NCBI RefSeq assembly: GCF_024169515.1
Contig: NZ_JAMKCQ010000001.1
Span: forward strand, 2,790,001-2,854,000
DNA: 64,000 bases
Reading direction: 5' to 3'
Source of the DNA: Erwinia aphidicola
GTDB taxonomy: Bacteria > Pseudomonadota > Gammaproteobacteria > Enterobacterales > Enterobacteriaceae
The notes beneath the pieces were generated by a model. It did no database searches, was not told the DNA's origin, and saw nothing but the letters and a program-made list of their open reading frames with translations. Below are positions 1 to 9,077 of this stretch, one piece after another. Every line of letters starts with the position of its first letter. The stretch's first letter is position 1. The position numbers and the translations under genes were made by a program.

Positions 1-225
1 TTTGTCGAGGGCGCGGGGCTGTTCTGCCTGCATCTCGACGGGCATATCTACCAGATCCTGTGCGAGAAGAACGATCTGATCTCGGTTCCCGCAGGCACGC
101 CGCACTGGTTTGATATGGGATCGTCGCCGAACTTTACCGCGATCCGAATTTTTGATAATCAGGAAGGTTGGATCGCGAAGTTCACCGGTGACAATATTGC
201 AGATGCCTATCCGCGCTTACCTTAA
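1..225 (+). CDS. mtnD: Acireductone dioxygenase, C-terminal part
   Basis: Only the last 74 codons are present; the gene enters from the left edge. The enzyme is a cupin-fold metal dioxygenase that cleaves the acireductone intermediate of methionine salvage to the keto acid precursor of methionine. The fragment keeps the end of the cupin barrel, with the segment [12 protein letters not shown] at fragment residues 29-40, whose His35 is the expected last metal ligand. The nearby mtnA and mtnK genes belong to the same pathway and support the call. The first metal-binding cluster lies outside the window. Confidence 0.88.
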   Translation, partial: FVEGAGLFCLHLDGHIYQILCEKNDLISVPAGTPHWFDMGSSPNFTAIRIFDNQEGWIAKFTGDNIADAYPRLP

Positions 226-262
226 TACGGGTGGTTGATGCGGGCTGCCCCGTAACTGCTGC

Positions 263-379
263 GGGCGGACCGAAAAAGAGGGTCCGCCCCTACAAAACCG
301 TAGGGGTCGACCTTTTTTCCGGTCGACCCGAGTTGATGATTTGCAGTATTGCAATGGAGACCTTTTTTCCGGTCGACCC
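263..379. repeat. Palindromic repeat cluster between mtnD and mtnA
   Basis: Two hairpins occupy the space between the convergent mtnD and mtnA genes. Arms GGGCGGACC (263-271) and GGTCCGCCC (281-289) enclose an A-rich loop. Arms GGGTCGACC (304-312) and GGTCGACCC (321-329) enclose a T-rich loop. A further right arm GGTCGACCC lies at 371-379. A CCCCTAC/GTAGGGG pair links the two hairpins. The same design recurs at 8932-9066 and 57247-57290, so this is a dispersed element family rather than a one-off terminator. Confidence 0.75.
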
Positions 380-389
380 ATGCCGTCAT

Positions 390-1415
390 TCAACCGCGTG
401 GCTGAAACACGCCCGCTTTCACATCTTCTGGTGTTACCACCCCGGTATCCAGCACCCAACCGCTGATCAATGACGCTGGCGTCACATCAAACGCCGGGTT
501 ATACACCTGCGCATTTTCCGGCGCCCACTGCACCTCGCCAAAACTGCCCGCCACGCCGGTCACTTCACTGGCGGCGCGCTGCTCAATAGGAATGGCAGAG
601 CCGTCCGGGCATTCGCGATCCAGCGTGGTGTGCGGTGCGGCGACGTAAAACGGCACGTTGTGATAGTGGGCCAGCACGGCGAGGCTGTAGGTGCCAATCT
701 TGTTCGCTACGTCCCCATTGGCGGCAATGCGGTCCGCGCCAACCCAGATGGCATCAACTCTGTTCTGCGCCATCAGGCTGGCCGCCATGGAATCGCAGAT
801 CAGATGATAGGGCACGCCCAGCTCGCCCAGTTCCCACGCCGTCAGGCGGCCACCCTGCAGCAGTGGGCGGGTTTCATCCACCCAGACGCTGCTCACCAGC
901 CCCTGCTGCCAGCCGCGGGCAATCACGCCCAGCGCGGTGCCAACGCCTGCTGTCGCCAGGCCGCCGGTGTTGCAGTGGGTCAGCAGGCGGCTGCCGGGAG
1001 TAATCAGCGCACTACCCGCGAGGGCAATGCTGTCACACAGCGCTTTATCCTCTTCCACCAGGCGAAGCGCCTCCGCACTCAGCGCGCTGACAAAATCAGG
1101 CTGTGCCAGCGCCAGCTTCATGCGGTCGAGATTGTTCATCAGGTTAACCGCCGTCGGGCGCGCAGCCCGCAGGACCTCCAGTGAGGTTGCCAGCTCGGCC
1201 TGCGCCATGCCGTTTTCCGCCAGCAGCGCCAGCAGCAGGCTGGCCGACAGGCCAATCAGCGGCGCACCGCGCACGCGCAGCGCTTTGATATGGCCAACCA
1301 GCGTGGCAACGTCCGGCGTTGGGCACCAGATCTTTTGCTGCGGCAGAGCCTGCTGGTCAAGGATCCAGAGCTGATTATCACGAACCTGTAAGCTGGTGGT
1401 GCTGAGTGTCTGCAT
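390..1415 (-). CDS. mtnA: S-methyl-5-thioribose-1-phosphate isomerase
   Basis: Predicted cytosolic enzyme of methionine salvage that converts methylthioribose 1-phosphate to methylthioribulose 1-phosphate. At 341 aa it has the usual family length and resembles the eIF2B-like isomerases. Candidate catalytic residues are Cys148 in [12 protein letters not shown] and Asp228 in VGADRI, matching the conserved Cys/Asp pair of the family. It is transcribed away from mtnK, which makes its substrate, and the 113-bp gap between them holds a MetJ-type operator. The ATG start at 1415 gives the expected N-terminus. Confidence 0.95.
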   Translation of the reverse strand: MQTLSTTSLQVRDNQLWILDQQALPQQKIWCPTPDVATLVGHIKALRVRGAPLIGLSASLLLALLAENGMAQAELATSLEVLRAARPTAVNLMNNLDRMKLALAQPDFVSALSAEALRLVEEDKALCDSIALAGSALITPGSRLLTHCNTGGLATAGVGTALGVIARGWQQGLVSSVWVDETRPLLQGGRLTAWELGELGVPYHLICDSMAASLMAQNRVDAIWVGADRIAANGDVANKIGTYSLAVLAHYHNVPFYVAAPHTTLDRECPDGSAIPIEQRAASEVTGVAGSFGEVQWAPENAQVYNPAFDVTPASLISGWVLDTGVVTPEDVKAGVFQPRG

Positions 1416-1465
1416 GGTTAAATCCTGGTTGCTTTAATGCGTCATATTGTGCCAACATGCATAAC

Positions 1466-1489
1466 GGATGTATAGACGTCTGAACGGCT
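1466..1489. promoter_or_regulatory. Candidate MetJ operator (tandem met boxes)
   Basis: Three adjacent 8-mers lie between the divergent mtnA and mtnK genes. The middle one, AGACGTCT at 1474-1481, is an exact met box; the flanking ones, at 1466-1473 and 1482-1489, match at 5 of 8 positions each. MetJ binds tandem met boxes cooperatively. A methionine-repressed methionine salvage operon would make sense here. Confidence 0.6.
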
Positions 1490-1528
1490 TATTACAACGA
1501 AACGTGTCTTATTTTGAGGGTCAGGTCA

Positions 1529-2728
1529 ATGTCGCAATATCGTACGTTCACCGCAGCGGATGCCGTGGAATATGCTCGCCAGTTCGGCGGCGTGGATAAT
1601 CCCAACAGTCTGGTTGATTCGCTGGAAGTGGGCGATGGAAATCTTAATCTGGTATTTAAGATTTTCGATACGAATGGCATCAGCCGCGTCATCGTCAAGC
1701 AGGCGCTGCCTTACGTGCGCTGCGTCGGCGAGTCCTGGCCTTTAACCCTTGACCGCGCGCGGCTGGAAGCGGAAGTGCTGATCGAACACGGCAAATTCTG
1801 CCCGCTGCACACGGTGAATATTCTGCATTACGATGCCGAGCTGGCGGTGATGGTGATGGAAGATCTCTCCGATCATGCCATCTGGCGCGGCGAGCTGGTC
1901 AAAGGCGTGGAGTATCCGCAGGCGGCAGGGCAGCTGGGCGAATACCTCGCGCAGACGCTGTTCCACACTTCCGATTTCTTCCAGCATCCTTACCAGAAAA
2001 AAGCTGACGTGGTGCGCTTCACTAACCCGGAGCTGTGCGACATCACAGAAGAGCTGTTCTTCAACGAACCGTATGAAGTGCACGAGCGCAACGCCTATCC
2101 GCGCACGCTGGAGCCGCTGGCACAGGCGCTGCGTGATGATGCCGAGCTGCGCGTGGCGGTGGGTGGGCTGAAGCACCGCTTCTACTGCCATGCCGAAGCG
2201 CTGCTGCACGGGGATGTGCACAGTGGTTCGATCTTCGTGGCAGAAGGGCGCCTCAAGGTGATTGATGCCGAGTTCGGCTTCTACGGCCCGATGGGCTTTG
2301 ATATCGGCAGCGCGCTGGGCAATCTGCTTATCAGCTACTGCGCGGCCCCTGGCCTGCTGGCCCCGCGTGAAGCGGCCGCTGCGCGTGAAAATCGGCTGAA
2401 AGACGTGCGTGAAGTGTGGCTGAGCTTTGCCGGGCGCTTCCTGGCGCTGGCGGCGGAGAAGAGCCGTGACCGCGCGCTGGCCGTCCCGGGGTATGCGCAG
2501 GCGTTCCTCGATAAAGTGTGGCGTGACACCATTGGCTACTGTGGCACCGAAGTGATCCGCCGTACCGTCGGCATGTCGCAGGTGGCGGATATTAAGCAGA
2601 TTAGCGATGAAGGGATGCGCGTCGAGTGCGTGCGTCAGGCGATCACGCTGGGCCGTAGCCTGATCCTGCTGGCTGACCACGTGGCGGATATTGATGCGCT
2701 GATTGCGCGCATTCGCCAGAACGGGTAA
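1529..2728 (+). CDS. mtnK: 5-methylthioribose kinase
   Basis: Predicted cytosolic kinase that phosphorylates methylthioribose to methylthioribose 1-phosphate, the substrate of MtnA encoded divergently. With the ATG at 1529 the protein has 399 residues, the usual MtnK length; an earlier start would add five residues without a better ribosome site. It has the protein-kinase-like APH fold. [10 protein letters not shown] (from residue 227) is the catalytic loop and DAEFGFYGP (246-254) the metal-binding segment. A strong hairpin terminator follows. Confidence 0.94.
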   Translation: MSQYRTFTAADAVEYARQFGGVDNPNSLVDSLEVGDGNLNLVFKIFDTNGISRVIVKQALPYVRCVGESWPLTLDRARLEAEVLIEHGKFCPLHTVNILHYDAELAVMVMEDLSDHAIWRGELVKGVEYPQAAGQLGEYLAQTLFHTSDFFQHPYQKKADVVRFTNPELCDITEELFFNEPYEVHERNAYPRTLEPLAQALRDDAELRVAVGGLKHRFYCHAEALLHGDVHSGSIFVAEGRLKVIDAEFGFYGPMGFDIGSALGNLLISYCAAPGLLAPREAAAARENRLKDVREVWLSFAGRFLALAAEKSRDRALAVPGYAQAFLDKVWRDTIGYCGTEVIRRTVGMSQVADIKQISDEGMRVECVRQAITLGRSLILLADHVADIDALIARIRQNG

Positions 2729-2737
2729 TGCAAATAG

Positions 2738-2765
2738 ACGGGGCGACCAGATGGTCGCCCCGTTT
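2738..2765. terminator. Bidirectional terminator between mtnK and fadE
   Basis: Perfect 11-bp arms (2738-2748 and 2753-2763) enclose the tetraloop AGAT and are followed by TT. It lies between the stop codons of the convergent mtnK and fadE genes, so it can serve both. The stem GGGCGACC/GGTCGCCC resembles the dispersed palindromes seen elsewhere in the window. Confidence 0.75.
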
Positions 2766-2767
2766 AA

Positions 2768-5212
2768 TTACGCCGCTTCAATCTTTCGCTGCGGCTGCTC
2801 CTCTTTCACCGGCTGGGTTGCCAGCGCATCGGCAGCAAACTCATCGACGTTAATCGAACGCAGGCGGCTGGCTTCGGCGCGGATCAGCACGTCGGCCTCC
2901 TCCTGAGTCACCCATCCTTTCTCTAATCCTTCGGCCGCCAGTGCATCAAGGCGGGTAAAGGAGAGGTGTTTTTTCTGCTGTTTACACAGGCGGTCATGGA
3001 TAACTTCCGCCGCCATCACATGCTGCAGCGCCTCTTCCAGCTGGCCTGCCGGATTATGCTCGCTCGGCGTCAGATACTGACCGCGACCGAGGCGGCTACG
3101 GGTGGCGGAAGGAATTTGCAGAATGCGTGCCAGCTGGTGATCGAGACGGTCCGACGGCGCCCGGCAGTGGCGCCCGGTCGGGAACACCACCACGCGCATC
3201 AGTCCGGCCACCAGGCGGTTAGGGAAGTTACGCAGCAGGTCGTCAATCGCCCCTTCTGCCTGATTCAGCGCATCCTGCACGCCCCAGTGCAGCAGCGGCA
3301 GATCGGCTTCGTTACGGCCCTCATCCTCATAGCGTTTCAGCGCGGCAGAGGCCAGATAAAGCTGGCTCAGCACATCGCCCAGGCGCGCCGAGATCCGTTC
3401 GCGGCGTTTCAGGCTACCGCCCAGCACCGACATCGACACATCCGACAGCAGGGCGAGGTTGGCGCTGATGCGGTTAAGATGCTGATAGTAGCGGCGCGTA
3501 GCGTCACGGGTTGGCGTGGCGCTGGTCAGGCCGCCGGTCAGGCCCAGCCAGAAGCTGCGCATTTTGTTGCTGCCGACGTGGCCGATATGGCTGAACAGCG
3601 CCTTATCAAAGGCCACCACGTTGTTGCTCTGCGCCGCAGCCATCTCGTCCAGCACGTAAGGATGGCAGCGAATCGCCCCCTGGCCGAAGATAATCATGCT
3701 GCGGGTCAGAATGTTGGCGCCTTCCACGGTAATGGCAATCGGTGCGCCCTGATAAGCGCGGGCGAGGAAGTTGCTGTTACCGAGCATAATGCCTTTACCG
3801 CCAGCAATATCCATCGCATCGACGATTGCCCGCTGGCCGCGGTGGGTACAGTGATATTTCACGATGGCCGACAGCACCGCCGGTTTTTCGCCGAGCATAA
3901 TCCCACTGGTGATCAATGAGGCAGCAGCATCCATCACGTAAGCATTACCGGCAATGCGCGCCAGCGGCTCTTCAATCCCTTCCATCTTGCCAATCGGCAG
4001 GCGGAACTGACGGCGAATATGGGAGTAAGCCCCAATCGCCATCGCAATGCTTTTCAGGCTGCCGGTGGAGTTCGACGGCAGGGTGATACCGCGCCCGACG
4101 GACAGGCACTCAACCAGCATGCGCCAGCCCTGACCCGCCATTGACGGCCCGCCGATAATAAAATCGATGGGGACAAAGATATCCTGACCGCGCGTCGGGC
4201 CGTTCTGGAACGGCACGTTAAGCGGGAAGTGGCGCTGGCCAATTTCGACGCCTGGCGTCTGGGTTGGGATCAGCGCACAGGTGATACCCAGTTCAACCGT
4301 ATCCCCCAGCAGGCGCTCCGGATCCGAGAGTTTAAACGCCAGGCCGAGCACGGTGGCGATAGGCGCGAGGGTGATATAGCGTTTATTCCAGGTCAGGCGC
4401 ATACCCAGCACCTGTTGACCCTGCCAGTCACCCATGCACACTACGCCAACGTCCGGGATAGCACCGGCATCAGAACCCGCTTCCGGGCTGGTCAGGGCAA
4501 AGCAGGGGATCTCCTGACCGCGTGCCAGGCGTGGCAGATAGTGATCTTTCTGCTGTTCGGTGCCGTAGTGCTGCAGCAGCTCGCCTGGGCCAAGGGAGTT
4601 TGGCACGCCGACGGTAATCGCCAGGATACCGGAAACCCCGGCCAGCTTTTGCAGCACCCGCGCCTGAGCGTAAGCCGAGAACTCCAGCCCGCCGTACTCT
4701 TTCTTGATGATCATCGCGAAGAAGCGGTGCTGCTTCAGGTAAGCCCACAGCTCCGGCGGCAGGTCGGCCATTTCGTGAGTGATCTGGAAATCATTCGCCA
4801 TGCGGCAGGCTTCTTCCACCGGGCCATCGATAAATGCCTGCTCTTCCGCCGTCAGCTTAGGTTGCGGATAGTTATGCAGTTTTTTCCAGTCCGGCGCGCC
4901 GCGGAACAGATCGCCTTCCCACCAGGTGGTCCCGGCGTCGATGGCTTCTTTCTCCGTGCGTGACATTGGCGGCATCACTTTCTGGAAGGTTTTTAGCGTC
5001 GGTTTGCTAAACAGCGCACGGCGCATCGGCAGGAGATTGAACGGCAGCAGGATAAGCGCCAGTGGCAGCAGCAGCCACAGGCTCCACAGCCCGGAAAAAC
5101 CGAGAGCTGCGGTCCATATCAGCAGGATAGCGCTACCTGCCAGCAGGTTGACGCGGTGATAAAATAGCGCGCCGATCAGTACGATCGTCGCCACAATGCT
5201 GAGAACCATCAT
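2768..5212 (-). CDS. fadE: Acyl-CoA dehydrogenase FadE
   Basis: Flavoprotein for the first step of fatty acid beta-oxidation, making trans-2-enoyl-CoA. Its 814 residues equal the E. coli FadE length and the sequence follows it nearly throughout. Residues 1-65 contain hydrophobic segments that probably attach it to the inner membrane. The acyl-CoA dehydrogenase domains follow, with typical stretches such as [16 protein letters not shown] and [11 protein letters not shown]. The C-terminal extension typical of FadE is intact. A FadR-type operator lies 22-38 bp upstream, so repression without fatty acids is likely. gmhA is divergent. Confidence 0.97.
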   Translation of the reverse strand: MMVLSIVATIVLIGALFYHRVNLLAGSAILLIWTAALGFSGLWSLWLLLPLALILLPFNLLPMRRALFSKPTLKTFQKVMPPMSRTEKEAIDAGTTWWEGDLFRGAPDWKKLHNYPQPKLTAEEQAFIDGPVEEACRMANDFQITHEMADLPPELWAYLKQHRFFAMIIKKEYGGLEFSAYAQARVLQKLAGVSGILAITVGVPNSLGPGELLQHYGTEQQKDHYLPRLARGQEIPCFALTSPEAGSDAGAIPDVGVVCMGDWQGQQVLGMRLTWNKRYITLAPIATVLGLAFKLSDPERLLGDTVELGITCALIPTQTPGVEIGQRHFPLNVPFQNGPTRGQDIFVPIDFIIGGPSMAGQGWRMLVECLSVGRGITLPSNSTGSLKSIAMAIGAYSHIRRQFRLPIGKMEGIEEPLARIAGNAYVMDAAASLITSGIMLGEKPAVLSAIVKYHCTHRGQRAIVDAMDIAGGKGIMLGNSNFLARAYQGAPIAITVEGANILTRSMIIFGQGAIRCHPYVLDEMAAAQSNNVVAFDKALFSHIGHVGSNKMRSFWLGLTGGLTSATPTRDATRRYYQHLNRISANLALLSDVSMSVLGGSLKRRERISARLGDVLSQLYLASAALKRYEDEGRNEADLPLLHWGVQDALNQAEGAIDDLLRNFPNRLVAGLMRVVVFPTGRHCRAPSDRLDHQLARILQIPSATRSRLGRGQYLTPSEHNPAGQLEEALQHVMAAEVIHDRLCKQQKKHLSFTRLDALAAEGLEKGWVTQEEADVLIRAEASRLRSINVDEFAADALATQPVKEEQPQRKIEAA

Positions 5213-5233
5213 AACGTGTGCTCCGTAAGTAGT

Positions 5234-5250
5234 AAGAGGTCCGACCTGTT
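5234..5250 (-). promoter_or_regulatory. FadR-type operator upstream of fadE
   Basis: AAGAGGTCCGACCTGTT matches the FadR consensus (AACTGGTCNGACCNGTT) at all defined positions but two. It lies 22-38 bp before the fadE start codon, a position that would block transcription. FadR control of fadE is known in E. coli; its use here is inferred from the match. Confidence 0.75.
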
Positions 5251-5430
5251 GGTTATATGTTTAGATTATCATCACTGCGGCCGCAATCTGTTTACATAAT
5301 AATTACAACCTGGCTCACAAAGCGGCGGCACAAAGCGTTAATCCCCCAGGCTGTCGGGGAGATCGCTTCCCGCTTAACGGGCAACTTGATAAACTCCGGC
5401 GGTAACTCTTTCCTAAAAAGGACATCCCCT

Positions 5431-6009
5431 ATGTACCAGGACCTCATTCGCGCCGAGCTGAACGAAGCGGCAGACACGCTGAATAAATTTCTAAGCGAAG
5501 ATGCAAATATCGAGTCGATTCAGCGTGCGGCGGTTTTACTGGCTGACTCATTCAAAGCGGGCGGGAAAGTGCTCTCCTGCGGTAACGGCGGTTCCCACTG
5601 TGACGCGATGCACTTCGCCGAAGAGCTGACCGGCCGCTACCGCGAAAACCGTCCGGGCTACCCGGCGATCGCCATTTCAGATGTCAGCCACCTCTCCTGC
5701 GTCAGCAACGATTTTGGCTACGATTTTGTCTTCTCGCGCTATGTTGAAGCGGTAGGGCGCGCGGGGGATGTACTGCTGGGGATCTCCACTTCCGGCAACT
5801 CGGCCAACATCATCAAAGCGGTTGAAGCGGCGCGTGCGCAGGGGATGAAAGTGATCACCCTGACCGGTAAAGATGGCGGTAAAATGGACGGCGTGGCCGA
5901 CGTAGAAATCCGCGTACCGCACTTTGGCTATGCCGACCGCATTCAGGAGATCCACATTAAGGTGATTCATATCCTGATGCTGTTGATCGAAAAAGAGATG
6001 GTCAAATAA
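5431..6009 (+). CDS. gmhA: Sedoheptulose-7-phosphate isomerase (LPS heptose synthesis)
   Basis: Converts sedoheptulose 7-phosphate to D-glycero-D-manno-heptose 7-phosphate, the first step to the heptose of the lipopolysaccharide inner core. The 192-residue protein has the E. coli GmhA length when the ATG at 5431 is used; the in-frame extension upstream to 5257 is not family-like. A single SIS domain is visible, with [20 protein letters not shown] near residues 51-70 and the serine-rich loop [12 protein letters not shown]. Cytosolic, and expected to be a tetramer. fadE is divergent; a candidate repeated element follows the gene. Confidence 0.97.
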   Translation: MYQDLIRAELNEAADTLNKFLSEDANIESIQRAAVLLADSFKAGGKVLSCGNGGSHCDAMHFAEELTGRYRENRPGYPAIAISDVSHLSCVSNDFGYDFVFSRYVEAVGRAGDVLLGISTSGNSANIIKAVEAARAQGMKVITLTGKDGGKMDGVADVEIRVPHFGYADRIQEIHIKVIHILMLLIEKEMVK

Positions 6010-6044
6010 TCCTCGTTATCTTTCACGCCGCCAGTGCGTGGGCT

Positions 6045-6122
6045 GCTCTCGCGAACCCCGGTTACTTACTGATGTAAGCTTCCGGGGATTCACTTGCTTG
6101 CCGCCTGCCTGCAGCGCGAAAT
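6045..6122. repeat. Conserved intergenic hairpin element between gmhA and yafJ
   Basis: A nested inverted repeat is formed by CCCCGG (6056-6061) with CCGGGG (6082-6087) and CTTAC (6065-6069) with GTAAG (6074-6078). The text that follows (CTTGCTTGCCGCCTGCCTG) resembles a non-coding sequence I recall from many enterobacterial intergenic regions. I see no reading frame in it. It could be a dispersed repeat or a leader for yafJ. Confidence 0.4.
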
Positions 6123-6167
6123 AGTGAGGGGATTGGGTCTGCTTCTAATTTTCACTGAGGTAATTCT

Positions 6168-6935
6168 ATGTGCGAACTGCTCGGGATGAGCGCCAATGTC
6201 CCGACGGACATCTGTTTTAGCTTTACCGGGCTGGTGCAGCGCGGGGGGGGAACGGGTCCGCATAAAGATGGCTGGGGCATTACCTTTTATGAAGGAAAGG
6301 GCTGCCGCACATTTAAAGATCCACAGCCCAGCTTCCAGTCGCCGATTGCGCGCCTGGTGCAGGAGTACCCGATAAAATCCTGTTCGGTCGTGGCGCATAT
6401 TCGCCAGGCCAACCGCGGGGAAGTGTCGCTGGAAAACACCCATCCGTTTACCCGTGAGCTGTGGGGCCGCAACTGGACCTATGCCCACAACGGGCAGCTG
6501 AAGGGGTATAAAAACCTCGATACCGGCCCCCATCGTCCGATTGGTGAAACCGACAGTGAACTGGCATTCTGCTGGCTACTGCACAAGCTGACCACGCGCT
6601 ATCCGCGCACGCCAGGCAACTGGCCGGCGGTATTCCGCTATATCGCCGAACTGGCGGGTGAACTGCGTGGGAAGGGGGTATTTAATATGCTGCTGTCGGA
6701 CGGGCGCTATCTGATGGCGTTCTGCTCGACCAATCTGTTCTGGATCACCCGGCGCGCGCCGTTTGGCAAAGCCAAGCTGCTGGATCAGGATGTGGAGATT
6801 GATTTTCAGAAGCAGACCACACCGAACGATGTGGTCACCGTGGTCGCCACCCAGCCGCTAACGGCGAATGAAACCTGGCACAAGATTGCGCCAGGCGAGT
6901 GGGCGTTATTTTGCCTGGGTGAGCGCGAGCGCTGA
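6168..6935 (+). CDS. yafJ: Class II glutamine amidotransferase-like protein YafJ
   Basis: Residue Cys2, exposed after Met removal, is the expected N-terminal nucleophile of an Ntn-type glutamine amidotransferase domain. The protein has 255 residues, like E. coli YafJ, and runs as a single domain; no synthase partner domain follows. Conserved stretches include [20 protein letters not shown] and THAHNGQL-like [10 protein letters not shown]. The physiological substrate of YafJ is not known. A run of eight G residues (6243-6250) encodes the Arg-Gly-Gly-Gly region. The 3' end overlaps convergent yafK by 30 bp. Confidence 0.9.
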   Translation: MCELLGMSANVPTDICFSFTGLVQRGGGTGPHKDGWGITFYEGKGCRTFKDPQPSFQSPIARLVQEYPIKSCSVVAHIRQANRGEVSLENTHPFTRELWGRNWTYAHNGQLKGYKNLDTGPHRPIGETDSELAFCWLLHKLTTRYPRTPGNWPAVFRYIAELAGELRGKGVFNMLLSDGRYLMAFCSTNLFWITRRAPFGKAKLLDQDVEIDFQKQTTPNDVVTVVATQPLTANETWHKIAPGEWALFCLGERER

Positions 6936-7640
6936 GTCAGGTGCCGTTGTGCCGTTCGACATTGGGCGGCTCAACACATATTTGCCATCGCTGACGCTGA
7001 CAAACGGCGGCTGCTTCGTCTGCACGAACTGCGCATATCCCGGCTGTAGCTGTTTCCAGAAATTGTAATAGGTTGAGTAGCGGTGGCGCTGCATATTACT
7101 TTCCGTCATGCGGAATGGATAGATGCTCACCTCAACACGCGGCTGGCCATTGCGCAGTGCGGCTTCCACATAGTGATAAATCTCATCCATATAGGCATCG
7201 GTCATGGCATAGCAGCCAATCGACACGCAGTTGCCGTGGATCATCAGATATTTCCCCTGATAACCCTGCTGACGATCGTACTCGTTCGGGAAACCGACGT
7301 TAATTGCCCGGTAGAAGCGGCTATCAGGCTTCAGCTGGGAGAGCCCCACGCTGTAGAAACCTTCCGGGCTTTTGAAGTCACCCTGCACGCGTTTTGGCCC
7401 AAGGCCGCCGGAGAAATTACAGATGCGATAACTGTTGAGCAGGCGATATTCGTTGCCGATCTTGCCGTAAAGCTCAAGCGTGCGCTCTTCTTTGAAAATT
7501 TGCAGATACACGGGGGTGCCGAGTAATTGTTTCTTTAACTCTTTGCTTACCGGCGCCAGAGGGGTAACCGCATCGGGTACGCTGGCGAAGACAACGGCTG
7601 GCAGAAAAATCATCGCAAACAGCAGTGCGATTTTGCCCAT
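6906..7640 (-). CDS. yafK: L,D-transpeptidase-fold protein YafK (DpaA/LdtF)
   Basis: Periplasmic protein with an N-terminal signal peptide (about residues 1-20, ending AVVFA) and a YkuD domain. The catalytic motif is [10 protein letters not shown], with His135 and Cys143. In E. coli this protein releases Braun lipoprotein from peptidoglycan by cutting the Lpp-diaminopimelate bond, rather than making crosslinks. The 244-residue length fits that family. The gene converges on yafJ and overlaps its end by 30 bp. The ATG at 7640 is followed directly by the signal sequence. Confidence 0.92.
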   Translation of the reverse strand: MGKIALLFAMIFLPAVVFASVPDAVTPLAPVSKELKKQLLGTPVYLQIFKEERTLELYGKIGNEYRLLNSYRICNFSGGLGPKRVQGDFKSPEGFYSVGLSQLKPDSRFYRAINVGFPNEYDRQQGYQGKYLMIHGNCVSIGCYAMTDAYMDEIYHYVEAALRNGQPRVEVSIYPFRMTESNMQRHRYSTYYNFWKQLQPGYAQFVQTKQPPFVSVSDGKYVLSRPMSNGTTAPDSALALTQAK

Positions 7641-7829
7641 TCTGTTTCCCTTGAAAAGTAGGGGTGGAAAGCAACGCCGGAAGGCGTCTGTTAACTGACA
7701 ATATAGGACGAATCCACTATCGCTGCGTCACATTAGCATTGTCTATTTTTTTAGCAAGATAGTGAAGGATAAAAAGCGGCAATTTAGTGATGACCGACGT
7801 TTATGCGCTGCATTGAACTCTGCAAAATT

Positions 7830-7849
7830 GACTGTATACTTATCCAGTA
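7830..7849 (+). promoter_or_regulatory. LexA (SOS) box of dinB
   Basis: CTGTATACTTATCCAG at 7832-7847 matches the LexA core CTGT-N8-ACAG with one change (CCAG). It is nearly the same as the dinB SOS box known in E. coli and lies about 20 bp before the dinB start codon. DNA damage induction of dinB is therefore likely. Confidence 0.82.
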
Positions 7850-7865
7850 TCGTCGGAGGGGGGTT

Positions 7866-8921
7866 ATGCGTAAAATTATTCACGTGGATATGGACTGCTT
7901 TTTCGCCGCAGTGGAAATGCGCGATAATCCGTCCCTGCGCGACATTCCCATCGCCATTGGCGGCAGCGAAAAACAGCGCGGCGTGATCAGCACCGCGAAC
8001 TACCCGGCACGTAAATATGGCGTACACAGCGCGATGTCCACTGCGATGGCGCTGAAGCTCTGCCCCCACCTGACGGTGATCCCCGGCCGCTATGAAGCTT
8101 ATAAAGAAGCCAGCGCGCATATTCGCGACATCTTCTCACGTTTTACCCCGCTGATTGAGCCGCTGTCGCTGGATGAAGCCTATCTCGATGTCTCCGACAG
8201 TGTGCACTGCCACGGCTCCGCCACCCTGATCGCCCGCCAGATCCGCGACACTATTCAGCAGGAGCTTAATCTCACCGCTTCGGCAGGCGTGGCGCCGGTC
8301 AAGTTTCTGGCTAAAATCGCCTCCGATTTAAACAAGCCCAACGGCCAGTTTGTCATCACCCCCGATGAAATGGCGCCGTTCCTGCTGACGCTGCCGCTGG
8401 CAAAGATCCCAGGCGTGGGGAAAGTCACCGCGCGCAAGCTGGAGGAGCTGGGGCTGACGACCTGCGGCGACGTGCAAAAAACCGATCTGACGCTGCTTTT
8501 GAAGCGCTTCGGTAAGTTCGGGCGCGTACTGTGGGAGCGCTGCAACGGTATTGACGAGCGCGAAGTGGTCACCGAGCGCCAGCGTAAATCCCTCGGCGTG
8601 GAGCGCACGCTGTCGCAGGATATCCACGACTGGGAAGACTGCCTGGAGATTATCGACCGCTTATACGACGAGCTGGAAAGGCGCTTGAGCAATATTCGCC
8701 CGGATCGGCAGATTGCTCGCCAGGGCGTCAAGCTGAAGTTCAATGATTTCCAGCTGACCACCCAGGAGCACGTCTGGCCGGAACTGAATAAAGCCGATTT
8801 GATTGCGATAGCGCGCAAAAGCTGGGATGAACGGCGCGGCGGGCGCGGAGTCAGGCTGGTGGGGCTGCATGTCACCATGCTGGATCCGCAGATTGAGCGG
8901 CAGCTGTTGCTGGGGTTGTAA
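7866..8921 (+). CDS. dinB: DNA polymerase IV (Y-family)
   Basis: Error-prone translesion polymerase of the SOS response. The 351-residue length equals E. coli DinB when the ATG at 7866 is used, placed after GGAGGGGG. Catalytic metal ligands are visible: Asp8 in HVDMDCFFAAVE and Asp103-Glu104 in SLDEAYLDV. Helix-hairpin-helix and little-finger regions follow. The C-terminus ends RQLLLGL, a plausible beta-clamp-binding peptide like that of E. coli. A LexA box lies just upstream. A repeat cluster separates its end from convergent pepD. Confidence 0.97.
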   Translation: MRKIIHVDMDCFFAAVEMRDNPSLRDIPIAIGGSEKQRGVISTANYPARKYGVHSAMSTAMALKLCPHLTVIPGRYEAYKEASAHIRDIFSRFTPLIEPLSLDEAYLDVSDSVHCHGSATLIARQIRDTIQQELNLTASAGVAPVKFLAKIASDLNKPNGQFVITPDEMAPFLLTLPLAKIPGVGKVTARKLEELGLTTCGDVQKTDLTLLLKRFGKFGRVLWERCNGIDEREVVTERQRKSLGVERTLSQDIHDWEDCLEIIDRLYDELERRLSNIRPDRQIARQGVKLKFNDFQLTTQEHVWPELNKADLIAIARKSWDERRGGRGVRLVGLHVTMLDPQIERQLLLGL

Positions 8922-8931
8922 AAAGAAACTC

Positions 8932-9066
8932 GGGCCGATCGAAAAAAATGGTCGGTCCTGAAAACACGGGCCGATCGAAAAAAATGATCGGCCTTGAAAA
9001 CACGGGCCGATCGAAAAAAATGATCGGCCCCTACAGTAGGGGCGGACCCTCTTTTTCGGTCCGCCC
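8932..9066. repeat. Tandem 36-bp palindromic repeats plus a fourth hairpin
   Basis: Three head-to-tail copies start at 8932, 8968 and 9004, exactly 36 bp apart. Each has a left arm GGGCCGATC, a loop GAAAAAAAT and a right arm related to GATCGGCCC; copy 1 has a degenerate right arm (8950-8958). A fourth hairpin with arms GGGCGGACC (9040-9048) and GGTCCGCCC (9058-9066) follows, joined by CCCCTAC. It lies between the convergent dinB and pepD genes and belongs to the family at 263-379 and 57247-57290. Confidence 0.85.
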
Positions 9067-9077
9067 GATGCGCCGGG

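Noticed and set aside
2966..3919. Plus-strand frame of 317 codons inside fadE
   Set aside because: Shadow of the well-conserved fadE gene.
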